Both the position numbers and the translations under genes were made by a program. From Escherichia sp. E4742 (GTDB lineage: Bacteria > Pseudomonadota > Gammaproteobacteria > Enterobacterales > Enterobacteriaceae): a DNA stretch of 64,000 nt. Below the pieces are notes generated by a model that ran no database searches, was not told the origin of the DNA, and saw only the letters and a list, made by a program, of their open reading frames with translations. Shown in pieces: positions 34,868-43,044 of this stretch. Where the stretch lies: NCBI RefSeq assembly GCF_005843885.1, contig NZ_CP040443.1, positions 4,526,001 to 4,590,000 of the forward strand, given 5' to 3'. Numbering within the stretch: the stretch's first letter is position 1; the number at the start of each line of letters is the position of its first letter.

Positions 34868-36523
34868 ATGGATCGTAGACGATTTATTAAAGGTTCAATG
34901 GCTATGGCCGCCGTGTGCGGTACCAGCGGCATTGCTTCTCTTTTTTCTCAGGCTGCGTTCGCAGCAGAATTTGACATTGCCGACGGGCAAACCCAGCGTT
35001 TTGACTTCTCTGTTTTACAGTCAATGGCGCATGATTTAGCGCAAAAACCGTGGCGAGGCGCACCGCGTCCGTTGCCCGATACGCTGGCGACGATGACCCC
35101 GCAGGCTTATAACAGCATTCAGTATGACGCCGAAAAATCACTCTGGCATAACGTTGAGAACCGCCAGCTGGATGCTCAGTTCTTCCATATGGGGATGGGG
35201 TTTCGCCGCCGCGTTCGCATGTTCTCTGTTGATCCAGCAACACATCTGGCGCGCGAAATACACTTCCGTCCAGAATTGTTCAAATACAATGATGCGGGCG
35301 TAGATACCAAACAACTGGAAGGGCAAAGCGATCTCGGTTTTGCTGGCTTCCGCGTATTTAAAGCCCCGGAACTGGCGCGCCGCGACGTGGTTTCTTTCCT
35401 CGGTGCCAGCTATTTCCGTGCCGTTGATGACACTTATCAATACGGTTTATCGGCGCGTGGTCTGGCGATCGACACTTACACCGACAGCAAAGAAGAGTTT
35501 CCCGACTTTACCGCCTTCTGGTTCGATACAGTAAAACCAGGTGCTACCACTTTTACCGTTTATGCGTTGCTCGATAGTGCCAGCATTACTGGTGCTTACA
35601 AGTTCACCATCCACTGTGAGAAGAACCAGGTGATTATGGATGTCGAGAATCACCTGTATGCGCGTAAAGACATTAAACAACTGGGCATCGCGCCGATGAC
35701 CAGTATGTTTAGTTGCGGCACTAACGAACGTCGTATGTGCGATACTATTCATCCGCAAATCCATGATTCCGACCGTCTTTCCATGTGGCGGGGCAATGGT
35801 GAGTGGATCTGCCGTCCGCTAAATAATCCGCAGAAATTGCAGTTCAATGCCTACACCGACAATAACCCGAAAGGCTTTGGTTTATTGCAACTGGATCGTG
35901 ATTTCTCCCATTATCAAGACATCATGGGCTGGTACAACAAACGACCAAGTTTGTGGGTAGAGCCTCGTAATAAATGGGGCAAAGGCACCATTGGCCTGAT
36001 GGAGATCCCAACAACGGGTGAAACGCTGGATAACATTGTCTGCTTCTGGCAGCCAGAAAAAGCAGTAAAAGCAGGGGACGAGTTTGCATTCCAGTATCGT
36101 CTGTACTGGAGCGCACATCCCCCTGTTCAATGTCCATTGGCACGTGTTATGGCGACGCGTACCGGCATGGGAGGTTTTCCGGAAGGTTGGGCGCCGGGTG
36201 AGCATTATCCAGAAAAATGGGCGCGTCGTTTTGCCGTCGATTTTGTTGGTGGTGACCTGAAAGCGGCTGCGCCTAAGGGGATTGAACCTGTTATCACGCT
36301 CTCCAGCGGTGAAGCGAAGCAAATCGAAATTCTCTACATTGAACCGATTGATGGTTACCGTATTCAATTTGACTGGTATCCGACTTCGGACTCTACCGAT
36401 CCGGTTGATATGCGGATGTATCTCCGTTGTCAGGGCGATGCCATCAGTGAAACATGGCTGTATCAGTATTTCCCACCAGCTCCGGATAAGCGCAAATACG
36501 TTGACGATCGCGTGATGAATTGA
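34868..36523 (+). CDS. opgD: Periplasmic glucan biosynthesis protein OpgD
   Basis: The 551-residue protein (MdoD) shapes the backbone of osmoregulated periplasmic glucans and is paralogous to OpgG; it acts as an endo-beta-glucanase-type enzyme. It has a twin-arginine signal: DRRRFIKGSMAMAAVC with cleavage about residue 32 (QAAFA|AEFD). The mature part carries conserved OpgG/D sequence (RPLPDTLATMTPQAYNSIQYD, GFRRRVRMFSVDP, FSCGTNERR, DFSHYQDIMGWYNKRPS). It is intact and followed by a GC hairpin. Confidence 0.96.
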   Translation: MDRRRFIKGSMAMAAVCGTSGIASLFSQAAFAAEFDIADGQTQRFDFSVLQSMAHDLAQKPWRGAPRPLPDTLATMTPQAYNSIQYDAEKSLWHNVENRQLDAQFFHMGMGFRRRVRMFSVDPATHLAREIHFRPELFKYNDAGVDTKQLEGQSDLGFAGFRVFKAPELARRDVVSFLGASYFRAVDDTYQYGLSARGLAIDTYTDSKEEFPDFTAFWFDTVKPGATTFTVYALLDSASITGAYKFTIHCEKNQVIMDVENHLYARKDIKQLGIAPMTSMFSCGTNERRMCDTIHPQIHDSDRLSMWRGNGEWICRPLNNPQKLQFNAYTDNNPKGFGLLQLDRDFSHYQDIMGWYNKRPSLWVEPRNKWGKGTIGLMEIPTTGETLDNIVCFWQPEKAVKAGDEFAFQYRLYWSAHPPVQCPLARVMATRTGMGGFPEGWAPGEHYPEKWARRFAVDFVGGDLKAAAPKGIEPVITLSSGEAKQIEILYIEPIDGYRIQFDWYPTSDSTDPVDMRMYLRCQGDAISETWLYQYFPPAPDKRKYVDDRVMN

Positions 36524-36535
36524 TCGTCATTTTTT

Positions 36536-36560
36536 CGGCACCTTCTGACGGAAGGTGCCG
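36536..36560. terminator. Hairpin after opgD
   Basis: CGGCACCTTC and GAAGGTGCCG form a perfect 10-bp stem with a 5-base loop. There is a T-run before it but not after it. Confidence 0.6.
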
Positions 36561-36663
36561 TCTGGTGAAACACGATCCCGCTCGCATTTTTCCCCAAACT
36601 ATCTGAGTAATCTGATGATGTGTATTTCATGTACACTTTGTCAGCCACTAACAGGGAGTGCGT

Positions 36664-36888
36664 ATGTTTCCAGAATACCGAGATTTAATATCCCGCCTGA
36701 AAAACGAAAATCCTCGCTTTATGTCCTTGTTCGATAAGCACAACAAACTTGATCATGAGATTGCCAGAATGGAAGGATCTGATGGTCGTGGATACAATGC
36801 GGAAGTGGTCCGCATGAAAAAACAGAAGCTCCAGTTGAAAGATGAGATGCTCAAAATCCTGCAACAGGAGAGCGTCAAAGAGATGTAA
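36664..36888 (+). CDS. ydcH: DUF465 small protein YdcH
   Basis: The 74-residue protein is almost wholly alpha-helical and highly charged (MFPEYRDLISRLK, FDKHNKLDHEIARMEG, VVRMKKQKLQLKDEMLKILQQ), a predicted coiled coil of the DUF465 family. Function unknown. I chose ATG 36664, preceded by a GGGAG site at good distance, over a GTG two codons earlier. A rho-independent terminator follows, then rimL. Confidence 0.9.
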   Translation: MFPEYRDLISRLKNENPRFMSLFDKHNKLDHEIARMEGSDGRGYNAEVVRMKKQKLQLKDEMLKILQQESVKEM

Positions 36889-36896
36889 AATTCCTT

Positions 36897-36920
36897 AAGC
36901 CGCCTGGCGGGCGGCTTTTT
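36897..36920 (+). terminator. ydcH terminator
   Basis: AGCCGCC and GGCGGCT pair, followed by TTTTTA. Confidence 0.85.
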
Positions 36921-36950
36921 AAATTGCCGTGCAGATTGACCGGAGGTGAC

Positions 36951-37490
36951 ATGACCGAGACGATAAAAGTTAGTGACTCAATTGAATTACGTTCCGTTGC
37001 AGAAAATCACATCACGCCGCTTCATCACTTAATCTGTAAAAATAAAAGCTGGTTACAGAATTCGCTAAACTGGCCACAGTCTGTTAATACCGAAGATGAC
37101 ACGCGAAAAACGGTGCAGGGTAATATGATGTTGCATCAGCGTGGATATGCCAAAATGTTCATGATCTTTAGTGAAGATGAACTTGTTGGCGTCCTGTCTT
37201 TTAACCGTATTGAACCGCAGAACAAAGCCGCAGAAATCGGTTACTGGCTGGATGAATCCCATCAGGGGCAGGGGATTATTTCGCAAGCTTTGCAGGCATT
37301 TATTCACCATTACGCAAAGCGTGGAGAAATTAGACGCTTCGTCATCAAATGCCGGGTAGCTAACTTACAAAGCAATCAGGTGGCGCTGCGTAATGGCTTC
37401 ACGCTTGAAGGATGTCTGAAACAGGCTGAATTTCTCAACGACACTTATGATGATGTAAATATATACGCGCGTATTATCGATTCACAATAA
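36951..37490 (+). CDS. rimL: Ribosomal protein L12 serine N-acetyltransferase
   Basis: The 179-residue GNAT enzyme acetylates the N-terminal serine of ribosomal protein L12, giving L7; it can also modify microcin C-derived aminoacyl nucleotides. The acetyl-CoA motif A is seen at GYWLDESHQGQGIISQAL (~96-113), with the N-terminal RimJ/RimL-type region. GGAGG precedes the ATG by 3-4 bases. The end overlaps convergent ydcK by 9 bases. The N-terminal half appears more divergent from K-12 than its neighbours. Confidence 0.95.
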   Translation: MTETIKVSDSIELRSVAENHITPLHHLICKNKSWLQNSLNWPQSVNTEDDTRKTVQGNMMLHQRGYAKMFMIFSEDELVGVLSFNRIEPQNKAAEIGYWLDESHQGQGIISQALQAFIHHYAKRGEIRRFVIKCRVANLQSNQVALRNGFTLEGCLKQAEFLNDTYDDVNIYARIIDSQ

Positions 37491-38462
37491 CCCTACCAGC
37501 GGCGTTCGCGTAATGCGTTCTTCACCGTTAATGACTTTTGGACCACGGACATGAACCGTGTCGCCATCAAAGGCTGCAACGACGGCGTGGTCGGTTAACT
37601 CCACATGGTTTTCAATCATCACCGCACCTGTAATGCGGCTGTTCCCCTGTATGGTGACGTGATTGTCGAGTAAAACCGGACCTCCACGTACGAATGCATG
37701 ACCACCCACCAGAACATGATGTTTTAACACACAATTGCCTTCCACCGAGGCATGTTCCGCTACCTGCGAACTGTAATGAAGCGTGGGAATGGCATCTTCT
37801 TCTGTTCCGGCGATCACACGTGCGTGTCCGTAGACTTTCGCGCAGTCACACAGCCAGACGTTGTTCTCTTCATTACCTTCAATACGTGCAAAATCAAAAA
37901 CTTCGGCGCGATGCTCAATGAACGCAAATTTCACAATGGCATCACCATATATTTGCGCCTGATGAACAATGCGCGAGGCGCTGACTCTTGCGCGATCATA
38001 AATTTGCAACTGAAGATGGTGGTCGGGCGTTAAACCTTGCGCAGCGACAACCATTGAGTTCTGATCAATGCAGACATGACCAGAAATCCTACAATTTCCG
38101 CATATTAATGAATCATGAATTGTGACGTTGTCACTTATTAGGGCGCCCTGACTGATTTTGCTATTATCGATCCAGACGTTATCCTTCGCGCACACATCGC
38201 CCCATAGCTCACTGCTTCCGGTGATGCGTGTATTACCGGATATCACCGTTCCGGCAAACGCGATGGCATTCTGGTCATAGATCCAACAATTTCCGTCCTG
38301 GGCCAATACGGTTTCATTATCAATCCAGCCGCCAGGCGTTCCGGCTATTACGTCATTAAAATCAGCGATGGCAATAATCTGCCGCAATAAAACACTCTTT
38401 TTATCGCTATCTTCCTGATAACTAAAAGCTCGTTGTTCTTCACTAAGACGATATTTGCGCAT
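37482..38462 (-). CDS. ydcK: Left-handed beta-helix (hexapeptide repeat) protein YdcK
   Basis: The 326-residue protein is made of hexapeptide-like repeats ([LIV]-G-x4 spacing visible in VISGNTRITG, AFAGTVISG, VTIQGNSRITGAVMIENH, CVLKHHVLVGGHAFV), which fold as a left-handed beta helix as in acyltransferases. No transferase active-site His is clear, and the function is unknown. I chose ATG 38462 (MRKYRLSEEQ); a longer frame starts 22 codons earlier. It overlaps the convergent rimL by 9 bases, so the two transcripts share antisense 3' ends. Confidence 0.88.
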   Translation of the reverse strand: MRKYRLSEEQRAFSYQEDSDKKSVLLRQIIAIADFNDVIAGTPGGWIDNETVLAQDGNCWIYDQNAIAFAGTVISGNTRITGSSELWGDVCAKDNVWIDNSKISQGALISDNVTIHDSLICGNCRISGHVCIDQNSMVVAAQGLTPDHHLQLQIYDRARVSASRIVHQAQIYGDAIVKFAFIEHRAEVFDFARIEGNEENNVWLCDCAKVYGHARVIAGTEEDAIPTLHYSSQVAEHASVEGNCVLKHHVLVGGHAFVRGGPVLLDNHVTIQGNSRITGAVMIENHVELTDHAVVAAFDGDTVHVRGPKVINGEERITRTPLVGLL

Positions 38463-38585
38463 AGCGTTTTCCCGCAGGTGACCTACTATAACCGTAGCAA
38501 ATTCTGTGACTCTGGCTATGTTTAGCAAATTTCCATAAAATGCATTTCAAATATACTTTATAAATTCAACAAAATGAGTAAGAAG

Positions 38586-39578
38586 ATGCAGAGCGATAAA
38601 GTGCTCAATTTACCGGCAGGTTACTTTGGCATTGTGTTGGGGACGATAGGGATGGGATTTGCCTGGCGCTATGCCAGCCAGGTTTGGCAGGTCAGTCACT
38701 GGTTGGGCGATGGGCTGGTGATTCTGGCGATGATCATTTGGGGATTACTGACTAGCGCATTTATTACCCGACTCATACGCTTTCCGCATAGCGTGCTGGC
38801 GGAAGTGCGTCATCCAGTGATGAGCAGTTTTGTGAGTTTGTTTCCGGCAACAACGATGCTGGTGGCAATTGGTTTTGTCCCCTGGTTTCGTCCGCTGGCG
38901 GTGGGCCTGTTCAGTATTGGTGTGGTGATACAACTGGCTTATGCTGCCTGGCAAACAGCCGGTTTATGGCGCGGTTCCCATCCTGAGGAAGCTACGACAC
39001 CCGGACTTTATTTACCTACTGTTGCCAACAACTTCATCAGTGCAATGGCCTGTGGAGCATTGGGCTACACCGATGCCGGTCTGGTATTTTTAGGGGCTGG
39101 TGTTTTCTCCTGGTTAAGTCTTGAGCCGGTGATCCTTCAGCGTCTGCGCAGCTCGGGAGAATTGCCCACGGCACTGCGTACATCGTTGGGTATTCAGCTT
39201 GCACCGGCGCTGGTGGCATGTAGTGCCTGGTTGAGCGTCAACGGTGGCGAGGGCGATACGCTGGCGAAAATGCTTTTCGGTTACGGTCTGCTGCAACTTC
39301 TTTTTATGTTACGCCTGATGCCGTGGTATCTCTCCCAGCCGTTTAATGCCTCATTCTGGAGTTTCTCGTTCGGCGTATCTGCACTGGCAACCACCGGTTT
39401 GCATTTAGGAAGCGGTAACGACAATGGCTTTTTCCATACCCTGGCTGTGCCGCTATTTATTTTTACCAATTTTATTATCGCATTACTGCTCATCCGTACT
39501 TTCGCGCTTCTGATGCAGGGAAAATTGTTAATCAGAACCGAGCGCGCCGTTTTAATGAAAGCTGAGGACAAAGAATGA
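38586..39578 (+). CDS. tehA: Tellurite resistance/dicarboxylate-channel-like protein TehA
   Basis: The 330-residue inner-membrane protein has about ten transmembrane helices and belongs to the SLAC1/TehA anion-channel family; the fold has a central pore gated by a Phe. Conserved segments include the NLPAGYFGIVLGTIGMGFAWRY start and the later LPTVANNFISAMACGALGYTD. With TehB it gives tellurite resistance when overexpressed. I chose ATG 38586, 4 codons after an upstream ATG, from the GTAAGAAG site and family length. It overlaps tehB by an ATGA junction. Confidence 0.94.
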   Translation: MQSDKVLNLPAGYFGIVLGTIGMGFAWRYASQVWQVSHWLGDGLVILAMIIWGLLTSAFITRLIRFPHSVLAEVRHPVMSSFVSLFPATTMLVAIGFVPWFRPLAVGLFSIGVVIQLAYAAWQTAGLWRGSHPEEATTPGLYLPTVANNFISAMACGALGYTDAGLVFLGAGVFSWLSLEPVILQRLRSSGELPTALRTSLGIQLAPALVACSAWLSVNGGEGDTLAKMLFGYGLLQLLFMLRLMPWYLSQPFNASFWSFSFGVSALATTGLHLGSGNDNGFFHTLAVPLFIFTNFIIALLLIRTFALLMQGKLLIRTERAVLMKAEDKE

Positions 39579-40168
39579 TCATTCGTGATGAAAACTACTT
39601 CACTGATAAATATGAATTAACCCGCACACACTCTGAAGTTCTGGATGCGGTGAAAGTGGTTAAGCCGGGTAAAACGCTGGATCTGGGCTGTGGTAATGGC
39701 CGTAACAGCCTTTACCTGGCAGCCAATGGTTATGATGTCGACGCATGGGATAAAAATGCCATGAGCATTGCCAACGTCGAACGCATCAAATCCATTGAAA
39801 AACTGGAAAATTTGCGCACCCAGGTTGTTGATCTAAATAGCCTGACGTTTGATGGACAATACGATTTTATTCTTTCTACCGTGGTGCTGATGTTCCTGGA
39901 GGCGAAAACCATTCCTGGGCTGATTGCCAATATGCAGCGTTGCACCAAACCCGGTGGTTATAACTTGATTGTGGCAGCAATGGACACAGCTGATTTTCCA
40001 TGTACCGTCGGATTCCCCTTTGCCTTTAAAGAAGGGGAGTTACGTCAATATTACGAAGGCTGGGAGATGCTGAAATACAATGAAGACGTGGGTGAACTTC
40101 ACCGCACCGACGCTAACGGCAATCGTATTAAACTACGTTTCGCCACGATGCTGGCACGTAAAAAATAA
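39575..40168 (+). CDS. tehB: Tellurite methyltransferase TehB
   Basis: The 197-residue SAM-dependent methyltransferase detoxifies tellurite. The SAM-binding motif I LDLGCGNGRNSLYLA (~34-48) and acidic motif II (DVDAWDKN, ~55) are present; the class I fold continues to the end. It is translationally coupled to tehA (start inside the tehA stop). No clear terminator follows; the 300-base gap to ydcL holds a CRP-like site. Confidence 0.95.
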   Translation: MIIRDENYFTDKYELTRTHSEVLDAVKVVKPGKTLDLGCGNGRNSLYLAANGYDVDAWDKNAMSIANVERIKSIEKLENLRTQVVDLNSLTFDGQYDFILSTVVLMFLEAKTIPGLIANMQRCTKPGGYNLIVAAMDTADFPCTVGFPFAFKEGELRQYYEGWEMLKYNEDVGELHRTDANGNRIKLRFATMLARKK

Positions 40169-40254
40169 GCTAAAGGGCAAGGTGCATGAAAATGCCCACG
40201 TTGAGATGTGTAACTGCTGTTTTTTTTCGGTAAGCATATTTTTTATCGATGTGA

Positions 40255-40270
40255 TGTGAAATAAATCACA
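40255..40270 (+). promoter_or_regulatory. CRP-like binding site upstream of ydcL
   Basis: TGTGA, 6 bases, TCACA is an exact CRP core palindrome (40255-40259 and 40266-40270). It lies ~200 bases before the ydcL start. A TATAAT-like element (~40444) precedes ydcL. The rest of 40169-40468 has no gene. Confidence 0.5.
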
Positions 40271-40468
40271 GTGGTTGAAGTTTTTTATCGGCTTAACTGC
40301 CTGAAATTTAACAACTGACGATTGACTCTGCCCCCTTTTCGTCATTGACTATATTGTCAGAAAAGGGGCTGGAAAATTAATTTTCACCAACACTTTTTTT
40401 GCCACAACACGAAGCGGTACTTTTTGCTATAACTTAAAAAGTAATATAATCATCTCAGGAAACTATTC

Positions 40469-41137
40469 ATGCGTACCACATCAATTGCGAAAGTTGCGGC
40501 TTTATGCGGCTTGTTGGCTCTGTCAGGTTGTGCCTCTAAAATCACCCAGCCAGATAAATATTCTGGTTTTTTAAATAATTACTCCAACCTTCAAGAAACA
40601 ACTTCAGCAACGGGCAAACCGGTATTACGCTGGGTTGATCCAAATTTTGATCAAAGTAAATATGACAGCATCGTCTGGAACCCAATCACCTATTATCCGG
40701 TGCCTAAACCTTCTACCCAGGTAGGGCAAAAAGTTCTGGATAGAATTTTGAGCTATACCAATACTGAAATGAAAGAAGCCATCTCACAGCGTAAACCCCT
40801 GGTTACTACCGCTGGGCCTCGTAGTCTGATTTTCCGTGGTGCTATTACTGGTGTAGATACCAGCAAAGAAGGGTTACAGTTCTATGAAGTTGTTCCTGTC
40901 GCATTAGTGGTAGCGGGGACGCAAATGGCGACGGGTCACCGTACCATGGATACCCGCCTGTACTTTGAAGGTGAGCTGATTGATGCGGCTACCAACAAAC
41001 CGGTTATCAAAGTGGTTCGTCAGGGCGAAGGTAAGGACCTGAACAACGAAAGCACACCAATGGCTTTCGAAAATATTAAGCAAGTTATTGATGACATGGC
41101 GACCGACGCGACCATGTTTGACGTTAACAAAAAGTAA
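40469..41137 (+). CDS. ydcL: DUF3313 lipoprotein YdcL
   Basis: The 222-residue lipoprotein has signal MRTTSIAKVAALCGLLALSGC (Cys ~21) followed by ASKITQPDKYSG and a DUF3313 domain. It should be anchored in an envelope membrane and face the periplasm. Function unknown. The +2 residue is Ala, so it is expected to be sorted to the outer membrane. AGGAAAC precedes the ATG. A convergent ydcO gene ends 34 bases downstream. Confidence 0.9.
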   Translation: MRTTSIAKVAALCGLLALSGCASKITQPDKYSGFLNNYSNLQETTSATGKPVLRWVDPNFDQSKYDSIVWNPITYYPVPKPSTQVGQKVLDRILSYTNTEMKEAISQRKPLVTTAGPRSLIFRGAITGVDTSKEGLQFYEVVPVALVVAGTQMATGHRTMDTRLYFEGELIDAATNKPVIKVVRQGEGKDLNNESTPMAFENIKQVIDDMATDATMFDVNKK

Positions 41138-41171
41138 TGACAGTCGCGCCATCGCAAGGTGGCGCATCTTA

Positions 41172-42344
41172 TTAACGGTTTCTGTCAGCAATTAAATTCA
41201 ACACCACGTAACAGACGCCACCGGCAATTAATCCCCAAAACGCCGAGCCAATACCTACCAGCGTCAGCCCACTTGCCGTTACCAGAAAAGCTACCACAGC
41301 AGCATCGCGCTCACGCTCATTATGCAAAGCCTGATACAAACTGCCTCCGATGGTACTTAACAGCGCCAGACCAGCCAGCATCTGGATCCAACTTACAGGC
41401 AGGGCAGCCATCATCCCGGTAATGGCACTGCCAAACAGACCCGCCAGTAAATAAAAGGCGCCAGCCGCAGCGGCAGCCAGCCAACGCTGATCTTTGTCCG
41501 GGTGCGCCTCCGGGCTCTGGCAAATAGCCGCAGTGATAGCCGCAATACCTACGGAATAGACGCCGAAAGGAGAAAACAGAAGCGCCAGTAATCCAGTAAA
41601 TACAATCAATGGCGAAACAGGAGCCGAATACCCAGCTGCTTTCATTGCAGCGATACCCGGTGCGTTTTGCGATGCCATCGTCACCAGAAAAAGGGGGAGT
41701 GCAACGCTCAAACTGTGAGCAAACGAAAATTCAGGGACGAGATAAGCGGGGAGAACTGGTTTGAAAACGATATCTTTTATGACAACGTCACCTTGTGCGA
41801 TAACGACCACGATCCCAACAATCATCGCCGTAATTACCGCATAACGCGGCGCAAAAGCCTTTGTCGCCAGCCACGCCAGCAACATACTACCGCATAACAT
41901 AAACTGACCATCCAGGCTGGCAAACGCCTGTAAACCAAAGCGTAACAAAATTCCGGCCAGCATTGCCGCTGCCAGCGAGTGAGGAATAATACGCATCAGA
42001 CGGGCGAATAATCCTGTCACACCACAGAGAACAATTAGCGCATTCGTGACAATAAAAACGCCGATGGCCTGGTTTAGCGTTAGTCCCTGTAACCCGGTGA
42101 CCAGCAACGCAGCACCGGGTGTTGACCATGCAGTAAGAACAGGCACGCGATACCATAATGTCAGGGCAAGAGTACTGACGCCCATCGCCAGTCCCAGCGC
42201 CGTCATCCATCCGGAAATTTGCTCTGTGGTGGCTCCAGCGACGATCGCCGCTTGCCAGATTATTGCCGCAGAGCTGGCATAGCCAATCAGGACCGCAAGA
42301 AACCCTGCAAGCAGTGTGGGAGGAGGAATGGAAAACAGACGCAT
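41172..42344 (-). CDS. ydcO: BenE-family benzoate/membrane transporter YdcO
   Basis: The 390-residue inner-membrane protein has about 12 hydrophobic segments and the BenE (benzoate/H+ symporter-type) sequence pattern (TPGAALLVTGLQGLTLNQAIGVF, ASQNAPGIAAMKAAGY, FSPFGVYSVGIAAITAAICQSPEAHPD). The substrate in E. coli is not known. I chose ATG 42344 (MRLFSIPPPTLL), after GAGGTAAC, instead of an upstream in-frame start that adds soluble charged sequence. It is divergent from ydcN, which may regulate it. Confidence 0.9.
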   Translation of the reverse strand: MRLFSIPPPTLLAGFLAVLIGYASSAAIIWQAAIVAGATTEQISGWMTALGLAMGVSTLALTLWYRVPVLTAWSTPGAALLVTGLQGLTLNQAIGVFIVTNALIVLCGVTGLFARLMRIIPHSLAAAMLAGILLRFGLQAFASLDGQFMLCGSMLLAWLATKAFAPRYAVITAMIVGIVVVIAQGDVVIKDIVFKPVLPAYLVPEFSFAHSLSVALPLFLVTMASQNAPGIAAMKAAGYSAPVSPLIVFTGLLALLFSPFGVYSVGIAAITAAICQSPEAHPDKDQRWLAAAAAGAFYLLAGLFGSAITGMMAALPVSWIQMLAGLALLSTIGGSLYQALHNERERDAAVVAFLVTASGLTLVGIGSAFWGLIAGGVCYVVLNLIADRNR

Positions 42345-42435
42345 AGTTACCTCGTGCGTTATAGCGTACAGGCACCGTAGCATTTGTCCGTTATAACGCA
42401 CAAGTGATAAACTTCCGTTTTGCAGGAGGAGTCGC

Positions 42436-42972
42436 ATGGAAAATCTCGCTCGCTTTTTATCCACTACGCTTAAACATCTTCGTCAGCAGCGAGGCTGGAG
42501 TCTTTCGCGACTGGCAGAAGCGACGGGCGTTTCAAAAGCGATGTTAGGGCAGATTGAACGTAATGAATCCAGCCCGACGGTCGCAACATTATGGAAAATA
42601 GCTACCGGAATGAACGTACCGTTTTCGACGTTTATTTCGCCGCCGCAGACCGCTACGCCATCCGTTTATGATCCACAACAGCAGGCAATGGTGATCACTT
42701 CTTTATTTCCTTATGATCCGCAACTCTGCTTTGAACATTTCTCGATCCTGATGGCCCCCGGTGCAATAAGCGAATCGACGCCGCACGAAAAGGGCGTTAT
42801 CGAGCATGTTGTCGTCATTGATGGGCAGCTTGACCTGTGCGTTGGTGGTGAGTGGCGAAGCCTTAAAAGTGGCGAAGGTGAACGCTTTGCCGCAGATGTT
42901 GCCCATGCCTATTGCAACCGTGGCGAGCAAACCGTGCATTTTCATTCCATTATCCATTACCCGCGTAGTTGA
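42436..42972 (+). CDS. ydcN: XRE-cupin transcriptional regulator YdcN
   Basis: The 178-residue regulator has an N-terminal HTH_XRE domain (LKHLRQQRGWSLSRLAEATGVSKAMLGQIERNESSPTVATLWKIA, ~11-55) and a C-terminal cupin domain (HEKGVIEHVVVIDGQLDLCVGGEWRSLKSGEGERFAADVAHAYCN). This architecture senses a small ligand in the cupin pocket. Its close divergent position to ydcO (91-base gap) suggests it controls that transporter. AGGAGGA precedes the ATG. The ligand is unknown. Confidence 0.92.
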   Translation: MENLARFLSTTLKHLRQQRGWSLSRLAEATGVSKAMLGQIERNESSPTVATLWKIATGMNVPFSTFISPPQTATPSVYDPQQQAMVITSLFPYDPQLCFEHFSILMAPGAISESTPHEKGVIEHVVVIDGQLDLCVGGEWRSLKSGEGERFAADVAHAYCNRGEQTVHFHSIIHYPRS

Positions 42973-43044
42973 ACAGGAAAACTATTTCGCAACGTCGCGC
43001 TTGTGGCTAAAATAACCGCCTTTTTTCAGCTACTGGATAAGAAA

